25,619 nucleotides of DNA, taken from CAZQIC01 sp964593555 (GTDB lineage Bacteria; Bacteroidota; Bacteroidia; JAFLBG01). The stretch is from assembly GCA_964593555.1 (NCBI GenBank), contig CAZQIC010000061.1, forward strand, positions 1 through 25,619, in the 5' to 3' direction. The position numbers were made by a program, and so were the translations under genes. The notes under the pieces were generated by a model that was not told the DNA's origin, searched no databases, and saw only the letters and a list, made by a program, of their open reading frames with translations. How positions within the stretch are numbered: position 1 is the first letter of the stretch; the number at the start of each line of letters is the position of its first letter. This document shows, in pieces, positions 9,036 through 16,894 of this stretch.

Positions 9036-11708
9036 TTATTCTATTTGATAAGCGAAAATGCGGTTACTTGTGCCCACACAAATCATGAATAACGTACCAT
9101 CGTTATTAATATCATCAAGAGTAAAACCTCCAATTCCTTTAAGGGGCATTCCTTTTAGTTGATTTCCGGCCAGATCAAAAATGTAAACTTCTTCAAATGA
9201 AGGGGAAATGGAGCCAATAAATGTTCCTTTTGACCCTGAATTAAAGATATACGGAACGGGTTTTATTTCTGTTTCAAAGTTATTCTCAAACAGGATGCTT
9301 TCGTCGTTATTTACAGCCCATAAAGTTTGTTCGTTTGACAGGATGAACTCGTTTGTTTTGTCGTTATTCAGATCATAACAAATAAACCCTGTATTTTCTT
9401 TTATTCCATCGGGTTTAAAGTTTTCTTTTTTGTTGTCAAGATACAGGCGCACAATAGCGTGTTCGATTGTATCGAATCCGATAATATACGTTTGGTCCAT
9501 ATTTTTTCCGGTCACAATTTTAAAACTGCCATTTGTGTTTTCGAGGGTAGTGTTAAGCAAAATTTTTTCCTCCCCATGTCGGTTTACAATTTTTACGTTA
9601 CCAACCTTGTCTATATATGCTATGTAGTCCATTTTATTTACTGAAAAATAAAGCGCTTGTGTTTCGACTATTTCTGCGCTAGTGGGGTTTTGCCAGCCCT
9701 TGATCAATTCACCATTGGTTGAATAGTTGTATATGGTTTTATCTGAACATGGAATCAGTATGCGGTATGTTTTGTCGTTTTCATAATCAATAACGGTCAA
9801 TGGGGCGGTGGAGGCCGCAGGTAGTTTTACGGGGAAATTTTTTACATCATCACCATTCCTGTCAATGAGGTAAATAAATGATGATGTATTAAAAAGCAAT
9901 TGAAGTTTATTGTTGTTCAACCCATCTACCTGTGCAACACTGCCAATTATTTTTTCGGGTAAGAGGCGTTTCCATAACACCTGGCCTGTGGCATTTATAA
10001 GGTAGATCGTATTTGCATCATCCTGAATAAAAATATCTTTTGTTTTTGTGTGGTGGTTGAGCACTGTCTGAGGACTGCTTGTTATAGTAGTATCCAGCTG
10101 GGTTTCCCAAATGGTACTCACTTGCTTTTTGGAAACCGGGTTGTGTTTAACAAAAACGGTTGTATAGATGAGGTCGGCGTCAAATGAAAACTGAATACCA
10201 TATGCCTGGATTTTTTTAATAAGCGAATCGTTTTCAGTGAATAGCTTTTCGTATTCGGTATTTAAAAGCGATCTGTATAATTCTCCGGAATATCCTGTGG
10301 AAGAGTAAAAATAAATGTTGGATTCGGAATCGAGGTGGCCATTGAAAAAATCGTTGTAGTACTCATCGTTTGCCAGTGTTTTATTTCTCGAAAAATTATC
10401 GATGAGCTGCTTTAATTCATCAGTTGAATTTCCAAAAATAATATAGTTGTCAATATGAGCAATGAAATTGTTTTTTATGTGTTTGTAAGCACTTCCCCAT
10501 GTTGGAGCAAGTATATTGTTTAATGGAAGTTGAAAAATTTTATACCCCATGTAGGTGGTATCATTGTTGAGCGTATCACTTTCCGGAATCAGTTTTTTTA
10601 ATTGGTTTATTGCAGCTAAGGTGTCATTTGTACTAAAAGCGGCAAAATAACTTAAGGGCTGGTCGGTTAAACTCTGACAGGCGAATAAAACAATTTCATT
10701 AGTTACCCATGAGGTTAGCGCAGTTTCAATTTTTTTATCCGCATTTACATCCGGAAAGATTTTTCTTTGTTTTGTTTTAAATGTTTCAATGTCGCTTAAT
10801 CCATTAAAAACAAACCAAGCTGTATTGTAAGGAAGAATATTGGTAACATTTATTTCCTGTGGTTTTTGAGATTCAAAAATCGATAAATAATGATTCGCGG
10901 AATCATTTGCAGATGTGTAACCACTCAATAATATTTCATTTGTTTTAAGGGTGAGGTCTACCTCGGTCCATGCTGCTATATTGTTGAGTGAACGGGGAAC
11001 TTCCGCCGAATTTAAAAACGGAGAAAGTAGGGCAGGCAGATTTTTATAATTAATATACACCGCCGCATCAGGCTTATCTCCCGCAGCCTTTTGAACTTTT
11101 TTAAAATTAATATCGGTCATTAAAGTTTCGCCGGAACTTAGCTGTTTAAGAGATTTTTCAATAAGTGAAATGTTTGTACTTATTAAAAGTATTCCCTTGT
11201 CGATCGCAAAACTAAACGCGGGCTTGTTGTTGATGTTTATAGTGTTAAGCTGGGAGTTGTCATCACTTTTAGCTGTAGTTCCGGTATTGGAAAGAAATTT
11301 TGTTACTGTTTCTTCTTCTATTGTATTAGGTAATGTTAAGCAGAATAAAAAGTCTATTTTATTTTCGCCGGTAAGTTGAGCCGATATAAAAACCGGGTAA
11401 TCATTTAATGCCTCATCAATGTCTTTATTGATTGATAGCAATGAATCTATATATGCGGCGTTATTATTTATACTCTGAAAGGTTTCTGTTTTTATAATGT
11501 CTTTCCATATCAAATTGGATTGGGATAGCTTTTTCCAGGTATCTCTTATATTACTTGTTTCAATAATTAATGAAGCATCTAAGGGTATTGCATTGAGTGC
11601 GTTGCCCGGAGGAGTTTTTATTCTTTTAAAGTAAAAGTATCCGTAAATGCAAGAGACAATTATACCCAGCAGAAGTGAAACAAGTAATACTCTTTTAGGT
11701 ATAGACAT
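9036..11708 (-). CDS. DUF3352-like membrane-anchored protein with C-terminal beta-propeller-like region
   Basis: This is an 890-residue envelope protein of unknown function. One N-terminal membrane segment (about residues 6-28, RVLLVSLLLGIIVSCIYGYFYF) is followed by a large non-cytoplasmic part, so it is probably an inner-membrane anchored periplasmic protein. Residues about 30-540 fit the DUF3352 pattern: an AIPLDASLIIE start, then repeated alternating strands and helices. Residues about 550-890 contain repeated blades such as TIYLINATGQVLW, YLIDRNGDDVKNFP, IYNYSTNGELIKGW and YIFDLAGNQLKGMP, which suggests a WD/PQQ-like propeller. It sits 24 bp after rnhB and 34 bp before the OmpA-family gene in a tight run. 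Family assignment is by motif memory; the biochemical role cannot be given. Confidence 0.75.
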   Translation of the reverse strand: MSIPKRVLLVSLLLGIIVSCIYGYFYFKRIKTPPGNALNAIPLDASLIIETSNIRDTWKKLSQSNLIWKDIIKTETFQSINNNAAYIDSLLSINKDIDEALNDYPVFISAQLTGENKIDFLFCLTLPNTIEEETVTKFLSNTGTTAKSDDNSQLNTININNKPAFSFAIDKGILLISTNISLIEKSLKQLSSGETLMTDINFKKVQKAAGDKPDAAVYINYKNLPALLSPFLNSAEVPRSLNNIAAWTEVDLTLKTNEILLSGYTSANDSANHYLSIFESQKPQEINVTNILPYNTAWFVFNGLSDIETFKTKQRKIFPDVNADKKIETALTSWVTNEIVLFACQSLTDQPLSYFAAFSTNDTLAAINQLKKLIPESDTLNNDTTYMGYKIFQLPLNNILAPTWGSAYKHIKNNFIAHIDNYIIFGNSTDELKQLIDNFSRNKTLANDEYYNDFFNGHLDSESNIYFYSSTGYSGELYRSLLNTEYEKLFTENDSLIKKIQAYGIQFSFDADLIYTTVFVKHNPVSKKQVSTIWETQLDTTITSSPQTVLNHHTKTKDIFIQDDANTIYLINATGQVLWKRLLPEKIIGSVAQVDGLNNNKLQLLFNTSSFIYLIDRNGDDVKNFPVKLPAASTAPLTVIDYENDKTYRILIPCSDKTIYNYSTNGELIKGWQNPTSAEIVETQALYFSVNKMDYIAYIDKVGNVKIVNRHGEEKILLNTTLENTNGSFKIVTGKNMDQTYIIGFDTIEHAIVRLYLDNKKENFKPDGIKENTGFICYDLNNDKTNEFILSNEQTLWAVNNDESILFENNFETEIKPVPYIFNSGSKGTFIGSISPSFEEVYIFDLAGNQLKGMPLKGIGGFTLDDINNDGTLFMICVGTSNRIFAYQIE

Positions 11709-11732
11709 GCTTATGAAAATAAAAATTTTGAA

Positions 11733-12332
11733 TTACAGCTCAAGCGAAAGTTGGTTAGGAAGTAAAGTAAAACTTTTTCTGTGATGTTCATTTGGTCCGT
11801 GTGCTCCAATAGCAGATCTGTGAAGCTTTGTAGCGTATCCTTTATTTTGGTTCCAGCCATAGTTAGGATAGAATTCATGAAGTTGTTCCATGAGATCGTC
11901 TCGGTATGTTTTGGCTAAAATAGATGCGGCTGCAATTGAAAGGTATTTTGCATCGCCTTCAATAATGCAGGTATGCGGAATCGTTTTGTACTTGTTAAAC
12001 CTGTTTCCGTCAATGAGTAAAGATTCCGGGGGTGTTTTTAACTGATCTATTGCGCGATGCATGGCAAGGAAGGATGCATTAAGGATATTTATCTCATCAA
12101 TCTCCTGAGTACTCACAATACCTACCGCCCATGCAATTGCCTTTTCTTCGATCAACGGTCTTAATTCTATTCTTTGTTTATGGGTAAGTTGTTTGGAGTC
12201 ATTTAATAACTTATTGGAAAAATTTTTAGGGAGAATTACCGCTGCCGCATATACTGGCCCTGCAAGGCATCCGCGGCCTGCCTCATCGCACCCGGCTTCA
12301 ATATGATCTTTATTGAAAAATTTTTTCAGCAT
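11733..12332 (-). CDS. rnhB: Ribonuclease HII
   Basis: This 199-residue cytoplasmic endonuclease cleaves the RNA strand of RNA-DNA hybrids and starts ribonucleotide excision from DNA. The family signature CDEAGRGCLAGPV gives catalytic Asp16 and Glu17. The remaining acidic ligands are Asp108 (LLIDGNRF) and Asp127 (IEGDAKYLSIAAASILAK), completing the DEDD set. Length is normal for RNase HII. The ATG overlaps the TGA of the upstream glycosyltransferase by one base (TGATG), suggesting translational coupling. The DUF3352-like gene follows after 24 bp. Confidence 0.97.
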   Translation of the reverse strand: MLKKFFNKDHIEAGCDEAGRGCLAGPVYAAAVILPKNFSNKLLNDSKQLTHKQRIELRPLIEEKAIAWAVGIVSTQEIDEINILNASFLAMHRAIDQLKTPPESLLIDGNRFNKYKTIPHTCIIEGDAKYLSIAAASILAKTYRDDLMEQLHEFYPNYGWNQNKGYATKLHRSAIGAHGPNEHHRKSFTLLPNQLSLEL

Positions 12333-13474
12333 CAGTTTCTAATTGTTTTTTCAATAGAACTCCATAAAAGTTTCGCAGACTTATCCCATGAAAAATTATT
12401 TTTTCTTTCACGGCCTTTCTTGATCAACTCTTTTCTTAAATTTTCATCTGCGTATATTTTTATCATGGCATTTTTAATAGCATCAATGGACATAGGATCT
12501 ACCGACAATGCAGCATCTCCAGCTATTTCAGGGATTGAGCTTGTGTTGGAACAGATTACGGGCGTATCGCAGCTCATGGCTTCAATAATGGGTATTCCAA
12601 ACCCTTCAAAGTATGGGATATAAGTAAGTGCCAGCGAGGCTCCATATACACCGGCTAACTCGGCATTGTTCAACCTTCCGGCAAAAATTACATCAGTTTT
12701 ATATTGCATGGCGTCATAGGCTTGCTTTATTTCGGTGGTCCACCAGTACCTATCACCTACAATTAATAGTTTAATATTATTGCTGCCGTTTTTTTTGAAC
12801 TCATCAAACGCCCGAAGAAGGCGCGCAATGTTTTTTCTTGGCTGTAGTGATCCAACGAATAAAAAGTAATCAGCACCCTGCGTAAATTTGTTTTTGACTT
12901 TGGTTTGTTCGCTTAAATCAATTGGTTTAAAATATTCAGTGATGCCATTGTAAACCACATCTATTTTGTCGTTGCTAATGTCATATGTTTTTACAATATC
13001 CTGTTTGGAAAATTCAGAGACAGTCGCAATGCGCGTTGCTTTTTTCGCAAATTTTGGAAAAAAGTGATTGTAATATTTTCTTACGGAGTAGGGGAGGTCC
13101 TGCGGATAATGGGCAAAATTAATATCATGAATTACCGGAAGTGATTTACATCTTGCTCTTAAGCTAAGATACCCATCCGGTGATAAAAAAAGATCGGGCT
13201 TAAGTTTATTAAGGACATTGCCAACCGACATTTCAAACCAAATGTAAAACAGGACAGGGTGCCTGGCCTGCGGGCCAAGAATTAACGGAGTTATATTGTC
13301 AGAAAAAATAAATTCCTCATCAAAATCCCTGTCGAATAAAAAAACAAAATGATGCTCTTTATGCTCTGTAGTGATACGTTTTAAAGTCTCATGGGTGAAG
13401 CGTCCGATACCATCCAGCTTATTTTTAATAAGCAATCGGGTATTAACAGCTATCGTCAATTGTTCGGCCTCCAT
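12332..13474 (-). CDS. Glycosyltransferase family 4-type (GT-B fold)
   Basis: This is a 380-residue cytoplasmic or membrane-associated glycosyltransferase that should move a sugar from a nucleotide donor to a polysaccharide or lipid-linked acceptor. The C-terminal Rossmann half has the GT4 hallmarks: FVGSLQPRKNIARLLRAF (about 206-223), LLIVGD, VIFAGRLNNAELAGVYGAS, and an EX7E motif at Glu290 and Glu298 (EGFGIPIIEA), followed by DTPVICSNTSSIPEIAGDAA. The N-terminal acceptor half begins TIAVNTRLL with DGIGRFTHE. It opens the minus-strand operon that runs through rnhB to the OmpA gene, and it diverges from the FkbM methyltransferase 97 bp away. The position suggests that it works with the neighbouring polysaccharide cassette. 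Donor and acceptor cannot be read from sequence. Confidence 0.92.
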   Translation of the reverse strand: MEAEQLTIAVNTRLLIKNKLDGIGRFTHETLKRITTEHKEHHFVFLFDRDFDEEFIFSDNITPLILGPQARHPVLFYIWFEMSVGNVLNKLKPDLFLSPDGYLSLRARCKSLPVIHDINFAHYPQDLPYSVRKYYNHFFPKFAKKATRIATVSEFSKQDIVKTYDISNDKIDVVYNGITEYFKPIDLSEQTKVKNKFTQGADYFLFVGSLQPRKNIARLLRAFDEFKKNGSNNIKLLIVGDRYWWTTEIKQAYDAMQYKTDVIFAGRLNNAELAGVYGASLALTYIPYFEGFGIPIIEAMSCDTPVICSNTSSIPEIAGDAALSVDPMSIDAIKNAMIKIYADENLRKELIKKGRERKNNFSWDKSAKLLWSSIEKTIRN

Positions 13475-13478
13475 AAGG

Positions 13479-13512
13479 TTTGTCTGCTAATCACGAAAAT
13501 ATGATAATTTTG
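13479..13512 (+). promoter_or_regulatory. Candidate Bacteroidota promoter upstream of the polysaccharide cassette
   Basis: TTTG at 13479-13482 and TAATTTTG at 13505-13512 are 22 bp apart, which fits the Bacteroidota -33 TTG / -7 TAnnTTTG arrangement. The -7 box lies about 59 bp before the FkbM-type start, so the transcript would have a moderate leader. This is the only candidate in the window with both elements at acceptable spacing. Confidence 0.5.
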
Positions 13513-13571
13513 CTGTTAGTTGATAAGAGTTTGACCAATATCTGTCAACAAAACATCAATAAGATGCAAAC

Positions 13572-14297
13572 TTGAAGAATACCATTAAATATATTTTGCA
13601 TAGGCTACTTGGGTTCCAAAACTACTTGTTTGCTTTTTCTGCGTTTAAAATTTATACTCTTAAATGGGATAAAAAGGAAAATGATTTTTTTTATTTTCTG
13701 GATCAAATTTCTGGTGATGACACGGTGTTGGATATAGGGGCTAATATTGGAATTATGTCGGTGCATATGTCAAGAAAGGCTTCTTCGGTTATCGCATTTG
13801 AGCCGGTTCCGGAGAATCTGACAACATTAAAACGCATCTTGAATTTTTTTAATGCAAAAAATGTTGTGTTAAAAGAGGTTGCGCTTGGTGAAAAAAATGG
13901 AGAAATAGAAATGGTGATGCCCAAAGTGGGTGAGGTGAAAATGCAGGGGTTGAGCCATGTTGTCGATGAATCAATAAGGGATTTTAATGAAGGCATAAAA
14001 TATAAAGTGGCACTTAGCAGATTGGATGATGTAGCGGGCTTATCAGAAAAGAGAATAACAGCTATAAAAATGGATGTGGAGAATTATGAGTATCCTGTTT
14101 TGAAAGGAGCCGAGGAACTTTTAAGGAAAAATAAGCCTATCATTTACATTGAACTTTGGGAAAACGATAACCGTGAAAATTGCTTTCGTTTCATAAAAGA
14201 AATGGGGTATGAAATAAAAGTACTCATGAATGGCATTTTAGTGTCTTTTGATAAGGGAATTCACAACAAACAAAACTTCTTTTTTATACCAACTTAG
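13572..14297 (+). CDS. FkbM family SAM-dependent methyltransferase
   Basis: This is a 241-residue cytoplasmic methyltransferase, probably O-methylating a sugar or a lipid-linked glycan intermediate. Motif I for S-adenosylmethionine binding is DTVLDIGANIG (residues 50-60) and the acidic ribose-binding residue is Glu77 in VIAFEPVPEN. A downstream AIKMDVENYEYPVLKGAE segment and IIYIELWE match the FkbM family core. The start is TTG at 13572: no in-frame ATG precedes the SAM-binding core, and the first ATG downstream falls inside it. An upstream ATG at 13564 is out of frame and stops after three codons, overlapping the TTG. It is the first gene of the plus-strand cassette, 61 bp before the flippase gene. 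The substrate is unknown. Confidence 0.88.
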   Translation: MKNTIKYILHRLLGFQNYLFAFSAFKIYTLKWDKKENDFFYFLDQISGDDTVLDIGANIGIMSVHMSRKASSVIAFEPVPENLTTLKRILNFFNAKNVVLKEVALGEKNGEIEMVMPKVGEVKMQGLSHVVDESIRDFNEGIKYKVALSRLDDVAGLSEKRITAIKMDVENYEYPVLKGAEELLRKNKPIIYIELWENDNRENCFRFIKEMGYEIKVLMNGILVSFDKGIHNKQNFFFIPT

Positions 14298-14346
14298 GAC
14301 TATTTTATTTGGGAATATTCCCCCTCTTTCTTAAACCTTAATTGAT

Positions 14347-14354
14347 TACTTTTG
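14347..14354 (+). promoter_or_regulatory. -7 box (TACTTTTG) directly before the flippase start
   Basis: TACTTTTG fits TAnnTTTG perfectly and ends only 4 bp before the ATG at 14359. If used, transcription would begin at or beside the start codon, giving a leaderless mRNA. There is no clear -33 element. Confidence 0.4.
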
Positions 14355-14358
14355 CAGT

Positions 14359-15801
14359 ATGCACAAAAAGTTTGTTACTAACATTGGTATACTGCTTTTT
14401 CTGAATTTGCTTATCAAGCCATTTTGGATATTTGGTATTGAAAGAGAAGTTCAGCACGTTGTTGGCGATGCTAACTATGGGGAATATTTTGCTTTGTTCA
14501 ATTTTTCCTTTTTGTTGAACATATTTCTTGACTTTGGTATTACTAATTTCAATAATAAAAACATTGCGCAGAATAATCACCTTCTAACTAAACATTTTCC
14601 AAGATTATTTGTTCTAAAGCTTGCCCTTGCGGTCATATATATAATAGCAACAATAATCATTGGTGTTTTTATTAACTACGACATTCGACTTACTAAACTT
14701 TTGTTAGTTCTAGGTTTTAACCAGTTCCTGATCTCTATGGTGCTTTACCTGCGCTCGAATCTCCTTGGATTACATTTGTTTAAGATAGACAGTATTGTTT
14801 CTGTATTGGACAGGGTAATAATGATCGCCATATGTGCCGTTGTGCTTTGGGGCAATATATTTGATGTAGAAATGGATGTGATGTTCTTTGTTTATACTCA
14901 AACGGCAGGATATTTTTTAACCGCACTTATTGCTTTTTTCATTGTGGTTAGTAAGGCGGAATTTTTGAAATTGAATTGGAGCTTCCCTTTTTCATTGATG
15001 ATCCTGAAAAAAAGTTTTCCTTTTGCTGTGTTGGTTTTACTGATGACTTTTTATAATCGGATTGATGCAGTGATGCTGGAAAGGATGCTTGATGATGGGG
15101 CAAGCCAAGCTGGGATATATGCTAAGGGATACAGATTTTTGGATGCAACAAATATGATTGCTTACTTGTTTTCTGTTATATTACTTCCCACTTTTTCTAG
15201 GATGATAAAGTACAGGGAGTCAGTAGAGCAATTGGTGAAACTTTCCTTCACTCTACTGGGTTCATTGGCAATATTAGTAGCTGCTGGTTGTTGTTTCTAT
15301 TCTGGAGAACTTATGCAATTGCTTTATCCAACAGATAATACAGAACAGACTGCTCAAATCTTTGGGGCGCTGATGTGTTGTTTTATTGCAACATCTACCA
15401 CCTATGTTTTTGGCACTTTACTTACAGCGAATGGTAATTTAAAAGAGTTGAATATAATTGCCGGTTCAGGTATGCTAATAAATATTTGTTTAAACCTCAT
15501 TCTTATCCCTCATTATAGCGCTTTTGGTTCAGCAGTTGCCAGCCTTATTACACAGGTGCTAACCGGTTTTGCTCAGGTCCTAATGGTACAGCATAAGTTT
15601 AAGTTTAGGGTTAATTATCGCCTATTAGTGACATTAGCAATTTTTGTAATTGGTGTTATAGCATTTAATTACTTTTCAAAATATGTTTCAGCTAACTGGA
15701 TGATTAATTTTGCAGTAATGATTTTCGCTTCAGGGGTGTGGGCTTTTACTATCCGTTTATTAAGTGTAAAATCAATGGTTCGCATACTAAAATACGGGTG
15801 A
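14359..15801 (+). CDS. Wzx-like polysaccharide flippase
   Basis: This is a 480-residue polytopic inner-membrane protein of the MATE/PST (oligosaccharide flippase) superfamily, expected to move lipid-linked repeat units across the inner membrane. I count about 12-14 hydrophobic segments spread over the whole length. Conserved-looking features are the early FFLDFGITNFNNKNIAQN-like stretch after the second helix (seen here as LLNIFLDFGITNFNNKNIAQ) and the YNRIDAVMLERM segment near the middle with an acidic residue, typical of PST transporters, followed by AGIYAKGYRFLDA. Length is normal. It lies between the FkbM-type methyltransferase and the Wzz-like gene, which supports a Wzx role. Confidence 0.88.
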   Translation: MHKKFVTNIGILLFLNLLIKPFWIFGIEREVQHVVGDANYGEYFALFNFSFLLNIFLDFGITNFNNKNIAQNNHLLTKHFPRLFVLKLALAVIYIIATIIIGVFINYDIRLTKLLLVLGFNQFLISMVLYLRSNLLGLHLFKIDSIVSVLDRVIMIAICAVVLWGNIFDVEMDVMFFVYTQTAGYFLTALIAFFIVVSKAEFLKLNWSFPFSLMILKKSFPFAVLVLLMTFYNRIDAVMLERMLDDGASQAGIYAKGYRFLDATNMIAYLFSVILLPTFSRMIKYRESVEQLVKLSFTLLGSLAILVAAGCCFYSGELMQLLYPTDNTEQTAQIFGALMCCFIATSTTYVFGTLLTANGNLKELNIIAGSGMLINICLNLILIPHYSAFGSAVASLITQVLTGFAQVLMVQHKFKFRVNYRLLVTLAIFVIGVIAFNYFSKYVSANWMINFAVMIFASGVWAFTIRLLSVKSMVRILKYG

Positions 15802-15843
15802 TTTTCGTTTACCCGAAACCCAGCGTATTTGGGTTAAAAAGTC

Positions 15844-15851
15844 TATTTTTG
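15844..15851 (+). promoter_or_regulatory. -7 box (TATTTTTG) before the Wzz-like gene
   Basis: TATTTTTG matches TAnnTTTG and ends 23 bp before the ATG at 15875, in the 73-bp gap after the flippase gene. No -33 TTG is visible at the right spacing, so an internal promoter is only a possibility. Confidence 0.3.
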
Positions 15852-15874
15852 TTCGAATTTTATAAGCTATCAAA

Positions 15875-16885
15875 ATGACAAATTCAAATACCCCGGAATT
15901 TCATTCGGTAAACCTACTGGCATTTATTTATAGGTGGAGAAAGCACTTGATAATTATTTCTTTATCAGCGGCCCTAGTGTCCTCTATTGCTTCATTTATT
16001 ATTACTCCTAAATATAAATCTACCGCTATAATTTTTCCTACACTTATGAATACCGCTTCAAGAGCGCTTATGGAAGAGTTTTCCGGCTCTCAGAAAGATC
16101 ATTTGCAGTTTGGTGAGGAAGAGCAGGTGGAGCAAACTATGCAGGTATTAAAATCTCAGGAGCTGAGAGAAAGAATTTGTGAGAAATTTGATTTAATGCA
16201 CCATTATGGTCTTGACCCAAATGAACCTATGAGCGCAACTTTTTTGAAAGAAGATTTCGATGATATGGTAAGGTTTAAGGCCACAGAATACCTTTCTATA
16301 AAAATTGATGTGATGGACCCTGATCCGGCTATGGCAGCTAATATTGCCAATGGGATCATTGAGATGATCGATTCTGTAAAAGGCAGGATGACGAAAGATA
16401 GGGCAGCGGCTGCATTGAAAATTTCTAAGGGAGAAATAACAAAATTATATGATGAAGAAAAATTTCTGGTCGACTCTATGGAGTTTTTCAGGAAAAAAGG
16501 AATTTATGAACACGATCTCCAGGTAGAGGCCTATGCAAAAGGCTATGCAAAAGCTATTGCTTCAAATAATATGTCAGGAGCAAAAATGCTTGAGGATAAA
16601 ATGAAAATGTTTGAAATGTATGGCGGAACATTTTTAGTACTCAGGGAAAAACTCTGGGCGGTAAGAGAGAGAATTAGAATCCTTAAATATAAATACGAAC
16701 AATCAGTGGTTGATTATGATAACTCGCTTCCGTATAAATTTGTTGTGGATAAAGCTGAACCTGCAGAAAAGAAAGCTTCACCAATACGCTGGCTTATTGT
16801 TGTGGTTTCCACATTGTCTGCATTCGCAGCAACAGTTGTAGTACTCATTCTCATCGAGAATTTTTCTAAGATCAAATTAAAATAA
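15875..16885 (+). CDS. Wzz-like polysaccharide chain-length regulator
   Basis: This is a 336-residue inner-membrane protein with the co-polymerase layout: one membrane helix near each end (about residues 24-48 and 306-328) and a large periplasmic helical domain between them. The N-terminal HSVNLLAFIYRWRKHLIIIS and post-helix TPKYKSTAIIFPT match the Wzz domain entry. The periplasmic part has DPDPAMAANIANGIIEMIDS followed by long charged helices, and a proline-containing AEKKASPIRWLI leads into the last helix. No C-terminal tyrosine kinase domain is present, so it is Wzz-like rather than Wzc-like. It is 9 bp upstream of the polymerase-like gene, and the two are probably co-transcribed and act together on chain length. 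Confidence 0.87.
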   Translation: MTNSNTPEFHSVNLLAFIYRWRKHLIIISLSAALVSSIASFIITPKYKSTAIIFPTLMNTASRALMEEFSGSQKDHLQFGEEEQVEQTMQVLKSQELRERICEKFDLMHHYGLDPNEPMSATFLKEDFDDMVRFKATEYLSIKIDVMDPDPAMAANIANGIIEMIDSVKGRMTKDRAAAALKISKGEITKLYDEEKFLVDSMEFFRKKGIYEHDLQVEAYAKGYAKAIASNNMSGAKMLEDKMKMFEMYGGTFLVLREKLWAVRERIRILKYKYEQSVVDYDNSLPYKFVVDKAEPAEKKASPIRWLIVVVSTLSAFAATVVVLILIENFSKIKLK

Positions 16886-16894
16886 ATTTCAGGA

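Noticed and set aside
15817..15835. AACCCA/TGGGTT hairpin after the flippase gene
   Set aside because: Only 6 bp of stem and no following T run; not a convincing terminator.
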